Below, in pieces: positions 12,093 through 22,494 of a stretch of DNA of 64,000 bases. The notes below the pieces were generated by a model that saw only the letters and a list, made by a program, of their open reading frames with translations, made no database searches and had not been told where the DNA came from. Location of the stretch: positions 372,001-436,000 of the forward strand of contig MSED01000004.1 in assembly GCA_002099365.1 (NCBI GenBank), in the 5' to 3' direction. This stretch comes from Phialophora verrucosa. Taxonomy: Eukaryota > Ascomycota > Eurotiomycetes > Chaetothyriales > Herpotrichiellaceae. The position numbers and the translations under genes are program-made. Position 1 is the first letter of the stretch. Every line of letters begins with the position of its first letter.

Positions 12093-12657
12093 GCTACCTC
12101 TGGCCAGAAGGACAAACTTGTTCTTGGTCTGGGATAGAAAGCACTATGAGTTCTGGTTGCTTATTTGACTCTTAGCTCCGACCCGCTCAGTGTTGGACGC
12201 ATATAGATCGAAGTGTTCGTATGGGATTGCGACTGACGAAGCACTTGGGATTAACGGGGATAGCATCAGCTGTACGAAGAGCATGTCATGACGCTGGCAT
12301 GTGTCGCTGTGTCACTCCACATTTGGAACTGGTGGCCCAATTGCACTGGATATGGGCCTCGCCTCGGCCAGTCACCAGGACATCCCATCTCCCACCCGGT
12401 CGACTGAGCGGAGGATGGCATGACGGTGCAATGGTAATCGACGGCGTAGATCCCAAGCAGAGGTGGGTTGCGTCAACCCCGCACATAAGCCGCGGACATA
12501 GTCGTAGGATATTTGGTTGTCGTAATTCTCCAAATCATTATCATGATGGCATTGTGTAGAACTTTCAATTGACGTCGTGGAGAACACTTACCAGCGCTAT
12601 CTTATCTCTTGAAACGGTGTTTTTGTGTGCTCGACATCATCTTTTTGACGAGCAAAC
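12093..12657. promoter_or_regulatory. Divergent promoter region, aldehyde dehydrogenase and glutathione transferase
   Basis: The 565 bp between two divergent ATGs must hold both 5' regions. No recognised operator is apparent. Shared control of an aldehyde-oxidising and a glutathione-dependent enzyme would make sense in detoxification, but is inferred from position. Confidence 0.45.
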
Positions 12658-13645
12658 ATGGGCTCAGCTCATCCCGACGCAGACATCTACCCCGAAGCAA
12701 CAGGGCCGGCAGCTAAGATCGTTGCCGCGCATCAGAAAGATGAGCCGATAACCCTGTATTCAGGCTGGTTCTGTCCGTTCGTGCAGAGAGCATGGATTAC
12801 GCTCGAGGAGAAGAAAATCCCATATAAATATGTCGAGATCAATCCGTACAACAAGGAGCCAAGGTTTGGGGATTTCGATTCATTGGGGGTTGAATCTGAC
12901 AGCTGACCCGAAAAGCTTCCTCAAGCTCAACCCGAGAGGTTTGGTGCCCACGTTGGGATGCCCTCAGGAAGATGGGACCACCAAGCCCTTGATTGAATCG
13001 AACATCATCTGCGAGTAAGCCAACAAGTTAGCTGTATCATTAGCGAGCCGTCCCAGCTAACGAGAGCAGGTATTTGGACGAGATGTATCCGGATCAGACC
13101 CCCTTGTGGCCGAAGGACCCGTACACCAAAGCGAGGATGAAGGTCTGGGTCGACCATGTCACCAGCAGAATCCTCCCAGCTTACCATAGGTATGAGTCCA
13201 TCGTGACAATAGAGCGTGGCCACTTATCACCATCTACAGGTTCCTGCAACACACAGAAAGGAGCCCCTACTCCTTGGAAAAGGCACGCTCAGAGCTTCTC
13301 GGCGCCATCAAAACATGGATCTCCAACGCCGACCCAGAAGGGCCCTGGTTCCTCGGCAAGGAATTCAGCTTCGGCGATGTCGTCCTGGCGCCCTGGGCGA
13401 AGAGAATGTGGGTATTCGACCATTTTAAAGGCGGCCTGGGAATACCTGAGCCAGGTCAAGGCGGCGAGGACGAGGAGCTGTGGGAGAGGTGGCGAAAGTG
13501 GTCCGACGCTGTCGCGGCGAGGAAATCTGTGAATGACACGATGAGTGAGACGGAGCATTATCTCCCCATCTATCAAAGGTATGCAGAGGATCGGGCACAG
13601 AGTGAGATGGCAAAGGCGACGAGGGAGGGAAGAGGCGTGCCGTGA
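12658..13645 (+). CDS. Glutathione S-transferase, omega-like
   Basis: This cytosolic glutathione transferase has 276 residues. Four exons: 12658-12863, 12916-13014, 13070-13189 and 13240-13645; all three introns are 50-55 bp and in phase 2. The thioredoxin-fold half shows GWFCPFVQRAW with Cys39 in the active-site position, as in omega-class and fungal Cys-GSTs, then LNPRGLVPTL and the glutathione-contacting E-S-N-I-I-C-E-Y turn. The C-terminal helical half includes GPWFLGKEFSFGDVVLAPW. Omega-type enzymes reduce glutathione adducts (thioltransferase or lyase activity) rather than mainly conjugating. The neighbouring aldehyde dehydrogenase suggests handling of reactive carbonyls; the true substrate is unknown. 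Confidence 0.9.
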
Positions 13646-15784
13646 GAGAAAGAGGGATTGCTATAAGCATGTCCGCGGTGAGTTGTAGCTACGCCGTGAA
13701 CGTGTAGCCTGATTATTGGGGGCCCGGGGCTGAGACAAAAGATAGTACCACTTTAAGGCGAAGAGAACTTGCTCGGCCTCAAGAGAGGCTCGAAGCGTCT
13801 GCTAAATCCAACCGTTGTACTCCGTAGATAGAATTCTTCGCTCCAAGAGGAACTGAAATCGATGCCAAAGCTGAGTGAAAACTACTAGACCTCTCGTCTT
13901 CGCACTCACCTTCACAGCCATCCTTCATCCTAATCCTACTCCACCGCATGCAGCGCCGTCCAGGACCTAAAATTGACTGGCGCGCCGACTGTGCCCTCTC
14001 TGAAGCCTTTCCGACGTCCAACTACGTTGTCGTCCCCGTGTTCGGACACACCCTCCCTCCTGCCATCTCAGGCTGCCAGCATTCATCTTCCACCAGAATG
14101 CGACTTTCATCGAACGACGATCCTGCCATTGCCCTCCTTGAGGCCCTCCCACCACGCGATACCTACTATCACCTTGAGCCGCTACTTGCACGCTAATTCG
14201 AAACGAAGCGGCCCGCGATGTCGCAACGCGTGCCCCTCCAAAATCTCGGTGCACTGCCAGGACCAGGATTGAGATCTCATGCATTATCGTGTTAGGAAAG
14301 GGGATGAGGAACACACTAGCAGAATGGTATGTGAAAAGAGTCCGGTCCACAATCGCGATAGATAGTGATGCCTGGTGTGCCTGGTAAGCAATTGGGTGAT
14401 CATCCTTAGCGAGCGATCCGCGGACTGTTGCAGGCGTGGATACAACCTAAAATAAGCGAGAAGCGTTGGTCAGTAATTGAAAGTTAAAAACTTTGTCGAG
14501 ACGTGCTCGTCGACTTTGGTTGGCATGCTACACGATAGGGAAATGCTCATTGAGACGGTCGCAACGGCCCATGCATTAAACTATTAAACACGGAGCGAGG
14601 GCTCGACGTCTGGAACCATGCTCCGCCCGGACAAGATGGTGCTGTGCATACTGGCTGCATCGACTTTGAGCCTTACCAAGAACGCCCGGGGAGTTAAGTA
14701 ATGCAGAAGCCTGATTAAGTGGGCGGCCCAGGAGATGGTGTTGTTATCTGCTGACGCCTTCTAGAGACCTCGTGTCGACAGAGAAATGGTATGATGAGGA
14801 ACCAGTCAATGCGTGTAAAGCGTCACCATGACTGCAGCACGAAGGGCAAAATACCGACCTATGACAACGGTGGGAGGAACGGCAGTTGTATTTTGACCCT
14901 TGTTCACGCACAGTCGAGAAACATGAACCTTGTAGGAACGGGCGGTAAAGCTCCTCAGCCAGGCTGGTCAGGTGTCACAGCTGTCACATCTCAGCCGCAT
15001 GTCCAGTCACTGGTCATTGCTGAGAGTTCTTTGATGAGCCTTATGCTGTTGCAGTGTGCGGCTGAAATGCAGCGGCGGAAATCCGTTATCTTGCTTGTGA
15101 TGATTCGGCCCTCTGCAGAGGCTACGGACACAGTGATGGAAGTTTTTAATTTTCCATACCGCGCGTAGGAGACGAACAGATCTCGATGCAGTCCGGGGGA
15201 GCCAAGGGACGGGAAACACCTGGGGCTTCCACTAATGCACCTGGGACTTCATCAATGCAAGCTGGGAGCTTGGCCGTCACAACCCCTGCTTTAGCCAATG
15301 GTCGGTGCAAGGGGCACTGCACCGCCTCCAAAAGGAATGCTGCCCATCAGGTGCTCAGCTCACTGATTCTCTGGCAGCCCGATGCATCTCATGGTCTAAA
15401 CCTTTGCCCACTCCCAGCCTGACCCGTACACCGGTCTTCCTGATTCGATAAGTCCTTACATGGACTGGCGTTTCGCACCGCCCCCTCCGATCAGTCACGG
15501 CAGGGTTGATCAAATACTCTCAACACCTCAATGTGAGTGTCTGCGTGAAGACAGGGCGATGAAAAACCGCCAGCCTGCTTTTGCCTATTCACGCGCCTGA
15601 TGCAGGTTTTGACAGGCTCAAGCTGCAGACTCATACGTTAAGGTCGGTAGGCCACGAGACACGTCGCATTGTTACAATTCATAGGCCTCTGAGGGCCCGA
15701 AAGCATTGTGCAGCTTGTGGCTCGTAGAAGCGATATAAATGCTGGCAGAAGACCACCCCTCAGCCTGATTCTGATAAATCGACA
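13646..15784. other. Intergenic, 2.1 kb, no supported gene
   Basis: Short open frames occur (for example 13948-14196 plus and 14791-15168 plus), but none has a recognisable domain. Around 14641-14748 the sequence loosely resembles the internal control region of a 5S rRNA gene (see findings). I see no transposon. Confidence 0.35.
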
Positions 15785-16685
15785 ATGTCTCCTCGGCCTC
15801 GCGCGAGTCCAAAGTGGTGGACTGAGGCTGAGATCGATGAGAAACATCTTCTTGACTCGAAGACCTCATCACTTCAACAACCCAAACGCTTGCTCGCGGA
15901 AATATCGAGATTCTTGAATGCTCTACCACAGCTCTGTGATCGACGGGAAAAGCACAGCACACGAAGTCGACCCGGCCACAGAAAGAACACGCCAATGGTA
16001 TGGGTCCCAATCCAGACACTATAGCATGGTCACTGTTGACTGAGACAGTCTCTGCTCGTGAGGGCCGACAATGGCTCCCAGTGGCAGTCAATTGGACTGG
16101 ACAAGCTGGGCTTTGATTCAACTGTCGGAGTCATACTGGTCTCGGAAGAGTTGGCCGGGACGTTACTCAAAAAGGGTGATCTTTGGCGAAGAATCTCCCC
16201 TAAAACCGTCAAGGACGCGCTGGAGGTCAGCCATGTCTGCGAAAATGCGCTCAAGATCAGCTATCGTTGGGGGAATGAGACTAGCACAAGAGATGCTAAG
16301 ATCTATGTCTCTTCGCGTTTGAAGGAGCAACCTCGCACGAATGGGAATGGTTCCTTGACAAAAGTACACCTGCTGCTGCCGAGAACACTAGCTACACCGC
16401 AGACAGAGTCAGCATCTACAGTCCAGCCGAACTATCATGTACCGCAAACCCAGGGTATGTCCTTCACGATCCCTTCTGTACTGAATCGCGACAGACGCTG
16501 AGCAGTTTTCAGAGAGCACAACGGGGCAATACATGGCTAACTAATCACCAGAAGACAAAGACAGGGAACAGACGAGCGTTGCGTTGGCCGACAAGGCACA
16601 CGCCGAGAACATGAAGGCAGCACAGACCAAAAAGGAAAAAAACTTCGAAGAAGCGTTGAAGAAACCTGCTACTGTTACGCGCTGA
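15785..16685 (+). CDS. Hypothetical protein, 250 residues, three exons
   Basis: I do not recognise this protein. The model has exons 15785-15997, 16049-16454 and 16552-16685, separated by introns of 51 bp (GTATGG to GACAG) and 97 bp (GTATGT to a CTAAC branch and CACCAG). All joins keep phase and each unspliced frame stops soon after the donor, which supports real splicing. The N terminus is Pro/Arg-rich (MSPRPRASPKWWTEAEIDEK), with helical stretches. The middle contains VGVILVSEELAGTLLKKGDLWRRISPKTV. The C terminus is lysine-rich and probably coiled (ADKAHAENMKAAQTKKEKNF). There is no signal peptide or membrane segment, so a soluble nuclear or cytosolic protein is likely. It converges on the DUF6594 gene. 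Confidence 0.6.
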
Positions 16686-16823
16686 TGATTCTTTATTGTG
16701 CGTCGTTGAATGGCTGGCGGCTTCTTCTCAGCTGGTCGGTTACGAGATCACCGATGTTCTGATTTGAACTCTCAATATCTGAATAAACGATTATGTAGCT
16801 TTGGCAGTTTGACAACAGCCCAA

Positions 16824-17726
16824 TCAATTGTTTGCATTCCCTGTGACACCTCCCACAAAGACTACTTGGACCGCAGCAAATGCGATTGTTGCCGCGAAGA
16901 TTTCGTGTCGACGTCCTTGTGCCACAAAACCCATAATGAGAGAGAAAAGCGAACTAAATCCAATTATCAGGAGTAGCCGGGAAAGCATGCTCTTCACATA
17001 GTAAAGAACAAGGATCGAGGAGGATGGTATCACCGTGGAAAGAATGGTGCAGAGCACGTTGCCAAGTGCAACCAGCTTCTTGTCGTCGTAGGCGTAGTAG
17101 GAGCCGAGGGAATCATCATCAATTCTCTTCTGCCAGCGATGGCCGAGTAGTCTGTGGTACGTCGGAATAATCTCATTCGCGACCCACGCTGCAAAACGGT
17201 CAGGTCTCTTGTTCAGCGCCATAAGATCGCCTGCGTGAGTATCGTCCCATGCTGTTGCCTCGACGCTCGCCGACAACTTCAAAAAATTGTGGCCGCATTT
17301 TTCGTTGCGTAGCCAACGGCGCAGGAAGTCGATGTCGCAAGAATCAGGACTTCCTAATCTCATGACAGATGCCGTCCGTGTTACAAATTCATCTGCTTTG
17401 TTTAGCCGAGACTTCGCCATGATCAAGCAAGATGACCCCGTACAGTATTTCCCCAACTTCTCTTCAACCTCGAGAACCTTTTCTTTTCGTAAGCTCCTGC
17501 CACCAGCCTCGATAGTCTCGTTGGCTTTCTCCCAGGACTTGGCATGCTCTCGCAGATCCGGATGCTTGACTTCGAAATTCCCCAGTTTCTTAATGTCGTC
17601 CTCCAGCTCTAAAAGTTCTGCTTGCATGCGGAGAATCACCTGTGCAGCCAGAGGCCCAAAGCGTCGCACGATGGCCAGATCAGGACACGTGCCGATCAGA
17701 GTCGAAAGCTCATCGTAGCCGACCAT
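16824..17726 (-). CDS. DUF6594 family membrane protein
   Basis: This 300-residue protein matches the fungal DUF6594 pattern as I remember it: an N-terminal GYDELSTLIGTCPDLAIVRRFG-type motif, a Glu/Leu-rich helix (LRMQAELLELEDDIKKL), a long helical middle, and three closely spaced hydrophobic helices at the C terminus, separated by short polar turns. The function of the family is not established. I placed the start at the ATG of MVGYDEL because no earlier in-frame ATG exists in this exon. An upstream ATG at about 17835 (reading MSASSDKVQKK before a good GTGAGT donor) looks like a first exon, but none of the nearby acceptors joins it in frame, so the 5' end may be incomplete. Confidence 0.75.
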   Translation of the reverse strand: MVGYDELSTLIGTCPDLAIVRRFGPLAAQVILRMQAELLELEDDIKKLGNFEVKHPDLREHAKSWEKANETIEAGGRSLRKEKVLEVEEKLGKYCTGSSCLIMAKSRLNKADEFVTRTASVMRLGSPDSCDIDFLRRWLRNEKCGHNFLKLSASVEATAWDDTHAGDLMALNKRPDRFAAWVANEIIPTYHRLLGHRWQKRIDDDSLGSYYAYDDKKLVALGNVLCTILSTVIPSSSILVLYYVKSMLSRLLLIIGFSSLFSLIMGFVAQGRRHEIFAATIAFAAVQVVFVGGVTGNANN

Positions 17727-19212
17727 TGGACAACTCCTCCAAGGCAGAGAATAAGACGCTGGTTGATGTACTGTCCACCGGCTTCGTAGATATATCACTC
17801 ACCTTCTTTTGAACCTTATCAGAAGAGGCAGACATGAGGCTGAGTTGCTGGAAGAATCATGTGCGGATTTGAGAGCGGCCAGAAAGCGTGACAAGCATGC
17901 CTCCCTGCTTAGGATGCTCTTGCCTGGACAGTGACGACCTGCGGCCTCAGACTCTGATTCGCCGAACTGGGATTTTGTCGCTTGCTGTACAGCGCCTCCT
18001 CCCCACTAGCCGACGCCAGAATGCTGCATGGTGAATATGGCGCAAGTTGGTGCGGACTCCATGAGTGCGTGATCTTATGCCTCCTCGCCATGTGTGTGTG
18101 TGTGTGTGGAGCTCTATCCCAGCCAGAATTCGGCGATTTTACTCCAGTGCCACCATGAAATGACGATTCTCTGCCAGATCAGCCTGTTGACCAAGCCCAG
18201 CTGATCACACTGGGGCACCATGCAGCCTTCTCCCGCTAATTCAACAATTGACACAATATGACACCCAGTTTTCCAACCCGGGGATCCAAGTGCCAGAAAC
18301 ACCAGTGATGCTTCCGGCCTGAAGGCTTGCTGTACAGACCTCTGAGCAGCCAAGAAGCTCAGCTTTCTGCCAAAATTCGAGCAGACTGAGTGATGACTGC
18401 AGACTTCCTTCCACGCCCGGTAAGCACCACATCGTCTTGCCAAATATCTGGCCAGTACCCACACCTTCTCCTCCCTTGAAAACATCTGACGGCCGTCCGC
18501 CGTTACAAACGCCTGGCCAATGGCCACACCTCTCCTTGTCAACTGAGCCCGGTGCGCCCAGGGTAACTGTGGGACTCGATGAGAATCACTCCTAATAAGA
18601 CCAATGGTATAGTAGCCCGACAGACACTCGGCTCCATTGGATTGTCCTGGTGTGTGCCTCGCTTGTCCCTTGTCTGCAGTCCACACAGCCTCCCAGGCAG
18701 AGACGATCGGATTCGCGGCATCCAAATCCACTGTGCCAGCACCTCTTAGCGGCAGGTTCATCTCCAGCCCATCGACACCGCCACCCACTCTATTCGGAGA
18801 CGGTTTTGTGCCCACAGCTTTTGTGGCGAGCTTGGAGGCTAATGCCAACCGTGGCATTAAGTCTTCGTGTGTTGCTGCTGAGTCCACAAGATAAAGAGGC
18901 CATACCGCCGCCAGCTTCTCTCCCGTGGCAGCTTCTTACGTTAGTAGCCCGGTAATCTCATCAAGCACCGCACAGACGCGCATATCGTCGGAGAAGTGTG
19001 TCGGCGGACAAGCCCTCTTTGTCCATCATTCGCCCGACTGAAGCCTGCGAGACGCAGCAACAATCTTCTCGACGACACGAATCCGGCCCGTCGGCAGCCT
19101 GGGATTGTCGTCAATAGTCTCCACGATCACCGACGTCTCTTGCATCAACAGAGGTCCAGAGGCAGCACTGATTGAAAATCGAGGCGGGGCACTCGCTCAT
19201 CTATCACGTCAA
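17727..19212. other. Upstream region with decayed coding-like sequence
   Basis: Between 18616 and 19212 one plus-strand frame stays open except for a TAA at 18892 and a TGA at 19039. It is in the same frame as the retropepsin-like gene that follows. Both stops could come from CAA and CGA by C-to-T change. A 257-codon minus-strand frame (18114-18887) overlaps it and has no recognisable domain. The stretch may be the broken 5' part of the retropepsin-like gene, or its untranslated leader with unrecognised introns. Confidence 0.35.
18091..18108. repeat. (TG)n microsatellite
   Basis: Nine TG units in a row lie in the region between the DUF6594 and retropepsin-like genes. Confidence 0.95.
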
Positions 19213-20277
19213 ATGCCTTCGCAGCCTGGACATAAACGGCGTCTGGTTCTTCAGTGGATTGAGGATTTCCTCAGGTTGCCGGCCAATGTAAGTCCACTTC
19301 AACGATCGGTTTGAGATTTGCTCACCTTCCACCAGATACCCCAGCAGTCAGGCGGTCACGAGACGACACCGAACAACTACTCGAGGCTCGCCAACCCACC
19401 TACGCAACGTTCTCCACGCATCTCGATTGTTCTTGACGGGAAGCTTTCCCAAACAGACCGTCCGTCTAGTGCTGAAGGCGAGGAACCTGTTCAGCCTGAC
19501 AGGCAGATCCCGCCAACGGTTCCCCAGCCCGTTGCGTGGTTGAAAAACCTGGACCCTGAGCAGCTGCGCAACGCTGTCTGCGATTGTTACCTTCCCCGTG
19601 GATGCAGAAAGAGCCTCGCAGAGATCACAATTTTTGGAGACGAGTTGCCCGACAGCATCAAGCCAGTCCGCGGCACACACCCTCTGGCGAGAACGGGAAT
19701 TTCACTCAGCCCTGGACAATCTGCAAGGGACGACAATAACCTCGTCGATGATTCGTCGAGCAGCGACAACGAGGTGCCTCGAAATAAGGGATTCACGACT
19801 CTGTTTGACACTGGCGCAGATGTCAGTATCATCACACTGAAGACATTAGGGAGGTTGAAGAAAGGTTATACTAAACTTTCCAACCTGCATCCGGACCAAC
19901 AAAATCAAATGGGACTCCAAGACTTTTCGGGACAAAGGGTCACGGCCGACGGCCTAGTCTCGCTCCTCTGGTATCTCGACAGTTTCCCTAGCGCCATCTT
20001 CAACACAACTTTCTTTGTAGTCGATGGCGAGGGCGCCAACGACCTGATAATTGGCAGAGATTTCTACAACGCCGTTGATGCCGCCGTTCTCGAAGAGCAG
20101 AAACATCGGAACATGGGACCGATGAAGAGATTCCTCAAAGACACTATGCGCCATGGGCACGTGGCCCTGCTTCGCCAGGTTTCGACACGAAATCTGCGTG
20201 GCAGACCGCATCTCGAGGAGGTTCAGAATCGGACTGGGGGGCAGGGTGCAGCGGTACAACTTAACACTGGTCGCTGA
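19213..20277 (+). CDS. Retropepsin-like aspartyl protease domain protein
   Basis: The main exon carries a retroviral-type aspartyl protease half-site: LFDTGADVSII (catalytic Asp at about residue 183), a hydrophobic flap region (GQRVTADGLVSLLW) and DLIIGRDF, which corresponds to the ILG-x-D-F motif near the end of retropepsin domains. The model joins 19213-19287 to 19336-20277 across a 48 bp intron (GTAAGT to CACCAG), giving LPAN|IPQQ and 338 residues. No reverse transcriptase, integrase or long terminal repeats are visible, so it is either a host-adopted protease domain or a Gag-Pol remnant. The start is a minimal choice: the same frame is open back to 19042. A downstream exon beginning at 20521 (GCGCAG|GGGAGC, open to 20724) could replace the present C terminus. 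Confidence 0.55.
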
Positions 20278-21185
20278 TTATGTTGGATACCGAGTTATGA
20301 CTCGGTAGGTTGCACAGCATCGGCGTGGTCGTTTGTTTTATTTGATCATAACATGTCCCAAAGATACCCCCCGCACAGCACGGCAGGCGTTATGGATAGA
20401 AAAGTCAGATGATATAGACGTTGGAGTCTAGATGTCCAAAGGGAATTCTGCGATGTTTCGGATCTTTTGTTTGCATGCTTCTTGTCTAGTTGTTTGGACA
20501 TGATTCGTTTACTGGCGCAGGGGAGCCCAAGTCTAGACAGTCGACGCCTGAACAAATCAGGAGCCTCAAGGCTGAAGCGTAGCTCTGTCTGGGACAATCC
20601 AGCTATCAGTAGCACCGTCAACACCCTTGAAGGATTCTTCACACACTCATCCTCATCGAGGCCATCAGCTTACTCCCTACTCCGGAAGAATGGGAGCAAG
20701 CTTGCTGCCCTTCAGATCGAGTAAAGGCACAACAAAGACCAGACAAGGGCGGACATGGCCAGGATAGGATAGGGAGGAAGGCCGAGGCGGGACTTGGCAG
20801 TGACAAGTGCCGCTTTTAAAACCAACTCACTCTTCTCTCACCTCTTACTTGTCTACTCACTGTCTGCTCACCTGCCTCTCCACCACCCACCCCTGCCGTG
20901 GATCGATCTATCACACCCTGCAGTCCTACTCTGTTTCAGCCGCATCTCTTAGAGCAAAGGGCCTAACGGCGCTCGGTAAATGAAGCGCCCAAATGAGGCT
21001 AAGGACTCGACCATCATCGTGCCGTCCTTGATATTAGGGAAGTTAAGTATCCGTCCGATCTCTAGTTGGCATCTTCCCTCCCTTTCTTGCTTTATTGCCC
21101 AGTTTACTCTGAGAGTGTCTCGATCTCCGGACAGCTCCGACCAGAGGATCTCGTTATGCATTATTCATGAATCCTTGATTTTGCC
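20278..21185. other. Intergenic; possible terminal exon and kinase promoter
   Basis: A coding-like plus-strand stretch at 20521-20724 (S-P-S-L-D-S-R-R-L-N-K-S-G...) preceded by a good acceptor may be a last exon of the retropepsin-like gene. Further right, a TTTTAAAA element at about 20813 and a long CT-rich tract (20820-20890) look like the core promoter of the kinase gene. Confidence 0.35.
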
Positions 21186-22286
21186 ATGACATACCTGCTG
21201 CTACTTCGACTCTTTCTCATCGTGCTTGCATGTTTTGGAGACCGAGGCACTGCAAAACCCGCGCCTCAGCAACACGCCTGCAACTTGGACTATACCAAAA
21301 TCCCATACGTGACGCTGCCAGGGCCTTTATCAACAACGTACTCTGAGGTTCTCGGTCCTATTGGGTCAGGAGCATCCAGCTCGGTACATCTCATTCGACG
21401 ATTCAGGGACAATGCAACCCTGGCACTCAAACAATTTGCTCCCATCCCTTTGGATGCCAGCGAAGAGAAACAGACGACTCTTTGGCAGTACATTGCACTC
21501 GAGTACCACATCGGAACGCTCCTGAACGAAGTCAAAGGATTCGCACGGACCGAAGAGCTTCTGTACAGTGAGCACGATTCGACCTGGTCCATTGTCCAGA
21601 GCTATTGTCCACGCAGCCTCGCCAAGGAGATGGAAATCAACGTCCTGACCGAAACAGATCTGGTAGACATTGGCAGGCAGATCGCCATCGCCCTACAAGA
21701 CATGCACGCTCTTGGCCTTGCGTACGGCGATTTGAAGCTGGAAAACACCCTACTGGACGCAACTGGTACCGTTGTCCAACTCGTCGATTTTGGTAGCAGC
21801 ACCTTTGCGAATTGCAAGACCCAGGCACCCGGGTGGGAGAGGGATTCCAATGTCCGGCCCCGTCACTTCGGCACTCCGCCTTACCTCCCGCCCGAGATGT
21901 TCCGCGTGCTCGAATATGACCGACAGAAGGCAGATGTGTGGTCGCTGGGAATCCTGTTCCATCTCATGTTCGTCGGTACCCTACCCTGGCGTGCAGCGTC
22001 GTTGAACGACGACTCGCGGTTTCGAAGTTTCGCTGCGGTTGTGGTGCCCGAATATGACAATGACGCTGTTGCAAAAAAGTGCCAAGTGAGACCTAGAGGA
22101 GGAGTGGGCGGTATTGGCGATTTGACCACGTTCGGAAAATGCTCATCAGGCCGCTTCAGACTTCTGCAGAAGCTCCCTCGAGCTGTCAGATCGTTCGTGT
22201 CGGATCTGCTTGAGACTGAGCCGGAAGCACGTCGAGATTTACACTCGATCCTCGACGATTGGGACGTCAGCAGCATATCTGCCTGA
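21186..22286 (+). CDS. Protein kinase with an apparent N-terminal signal peptide
   Basis: This single-exon gene of 366 residues encodes a complete eukaryotic protein kinase domain: Gly-rich loop GPIGSGASSSV (58-67), Lys82 in ALKQF, a helix-C Glu near 106, catalytic Asp182 and Asn187 in YGDLKLEN, Asp201 in DFGSS, and PPE at 235-237. The usual HRD is YGD, so His and Arg are missing but the catalytic Asp, Lys and Asn remain. A stretch of basic residues replaces a standard activation loop (SNVRPRHFGTPPY). The first 24 residues (MTYLLLLRLFLIVLACFGDR then GTA) form a classic signal peptide, so the enzyme would enter the secretory pathway or be anchored in a membrane. The ATG lies in a good context (GCCATGA) and no upstream exon is evident. 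A cytosolic kinase would need a different start. Confidence 0.85.
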   Translation: MTYLLLLRLFLIVLACFGDRGTAKPAPQQHACNLDYTKIPYVTLPGPLSTTYSEVLGPIGSGASSSVHLIRRFRDNATLALKQFAPIPLDASEEKQTTLWQYIALEYHIGTLLNEVKGFARTEELLYSEHDSTWSIVQSYCPRSLAKEMEINVLTETDLVDIGRQIAIALQDMHALGLAYGDLKLENTLLDATGTVVQLVDFGSSTFANCKTQAPGWERDSNVRPRHFGTPPYLPPEMFRVLEYDRQKADVWSLGILFHLMFVGTLPWRAASLNDDSRFRSFAAVVVPEYDNDAVAKKCQVRPRGGVGGIGDLTTFGKCSSGRFRLLQKLPRAVRSFVSDLLETEPEARRDLHSILDDWDVSSISA

Positions 22287-22494
22287 GTGGTGAAGATTCA
22301 GATGTTTGCTGCTTGGGTCTTGACATGCCGAACGTGCCCTTAAAGCGGACTTTTCTCCCGCCCTCACTGCACAATTTATCCACTCTACCCGAGGGAGCCA
22401 GAGCAAAAGTTTGACGTCTTCAGTATTCTCGTACACGTGCTTGTGGAGAGCACAGCAACCGCGAATGCCATAGATTTGTCTCCCTGGATGCACT

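Noticed and set aside
18114..18887. 257-codon minus-strand open frame as a gene
   Set aside because: No domain is recognisable, the composition is unlike neighbouring proteins, and a coding-like plus frame runs through the same bases. Kept only as a note on the region.
19213..20724. Active LTR retrotransposon
   Set aside because: Only an aspartyl protease domain is visible; there is no reverse transcriptase, RNase H, integrase, long terminal repeat or target-site duplication in reach.
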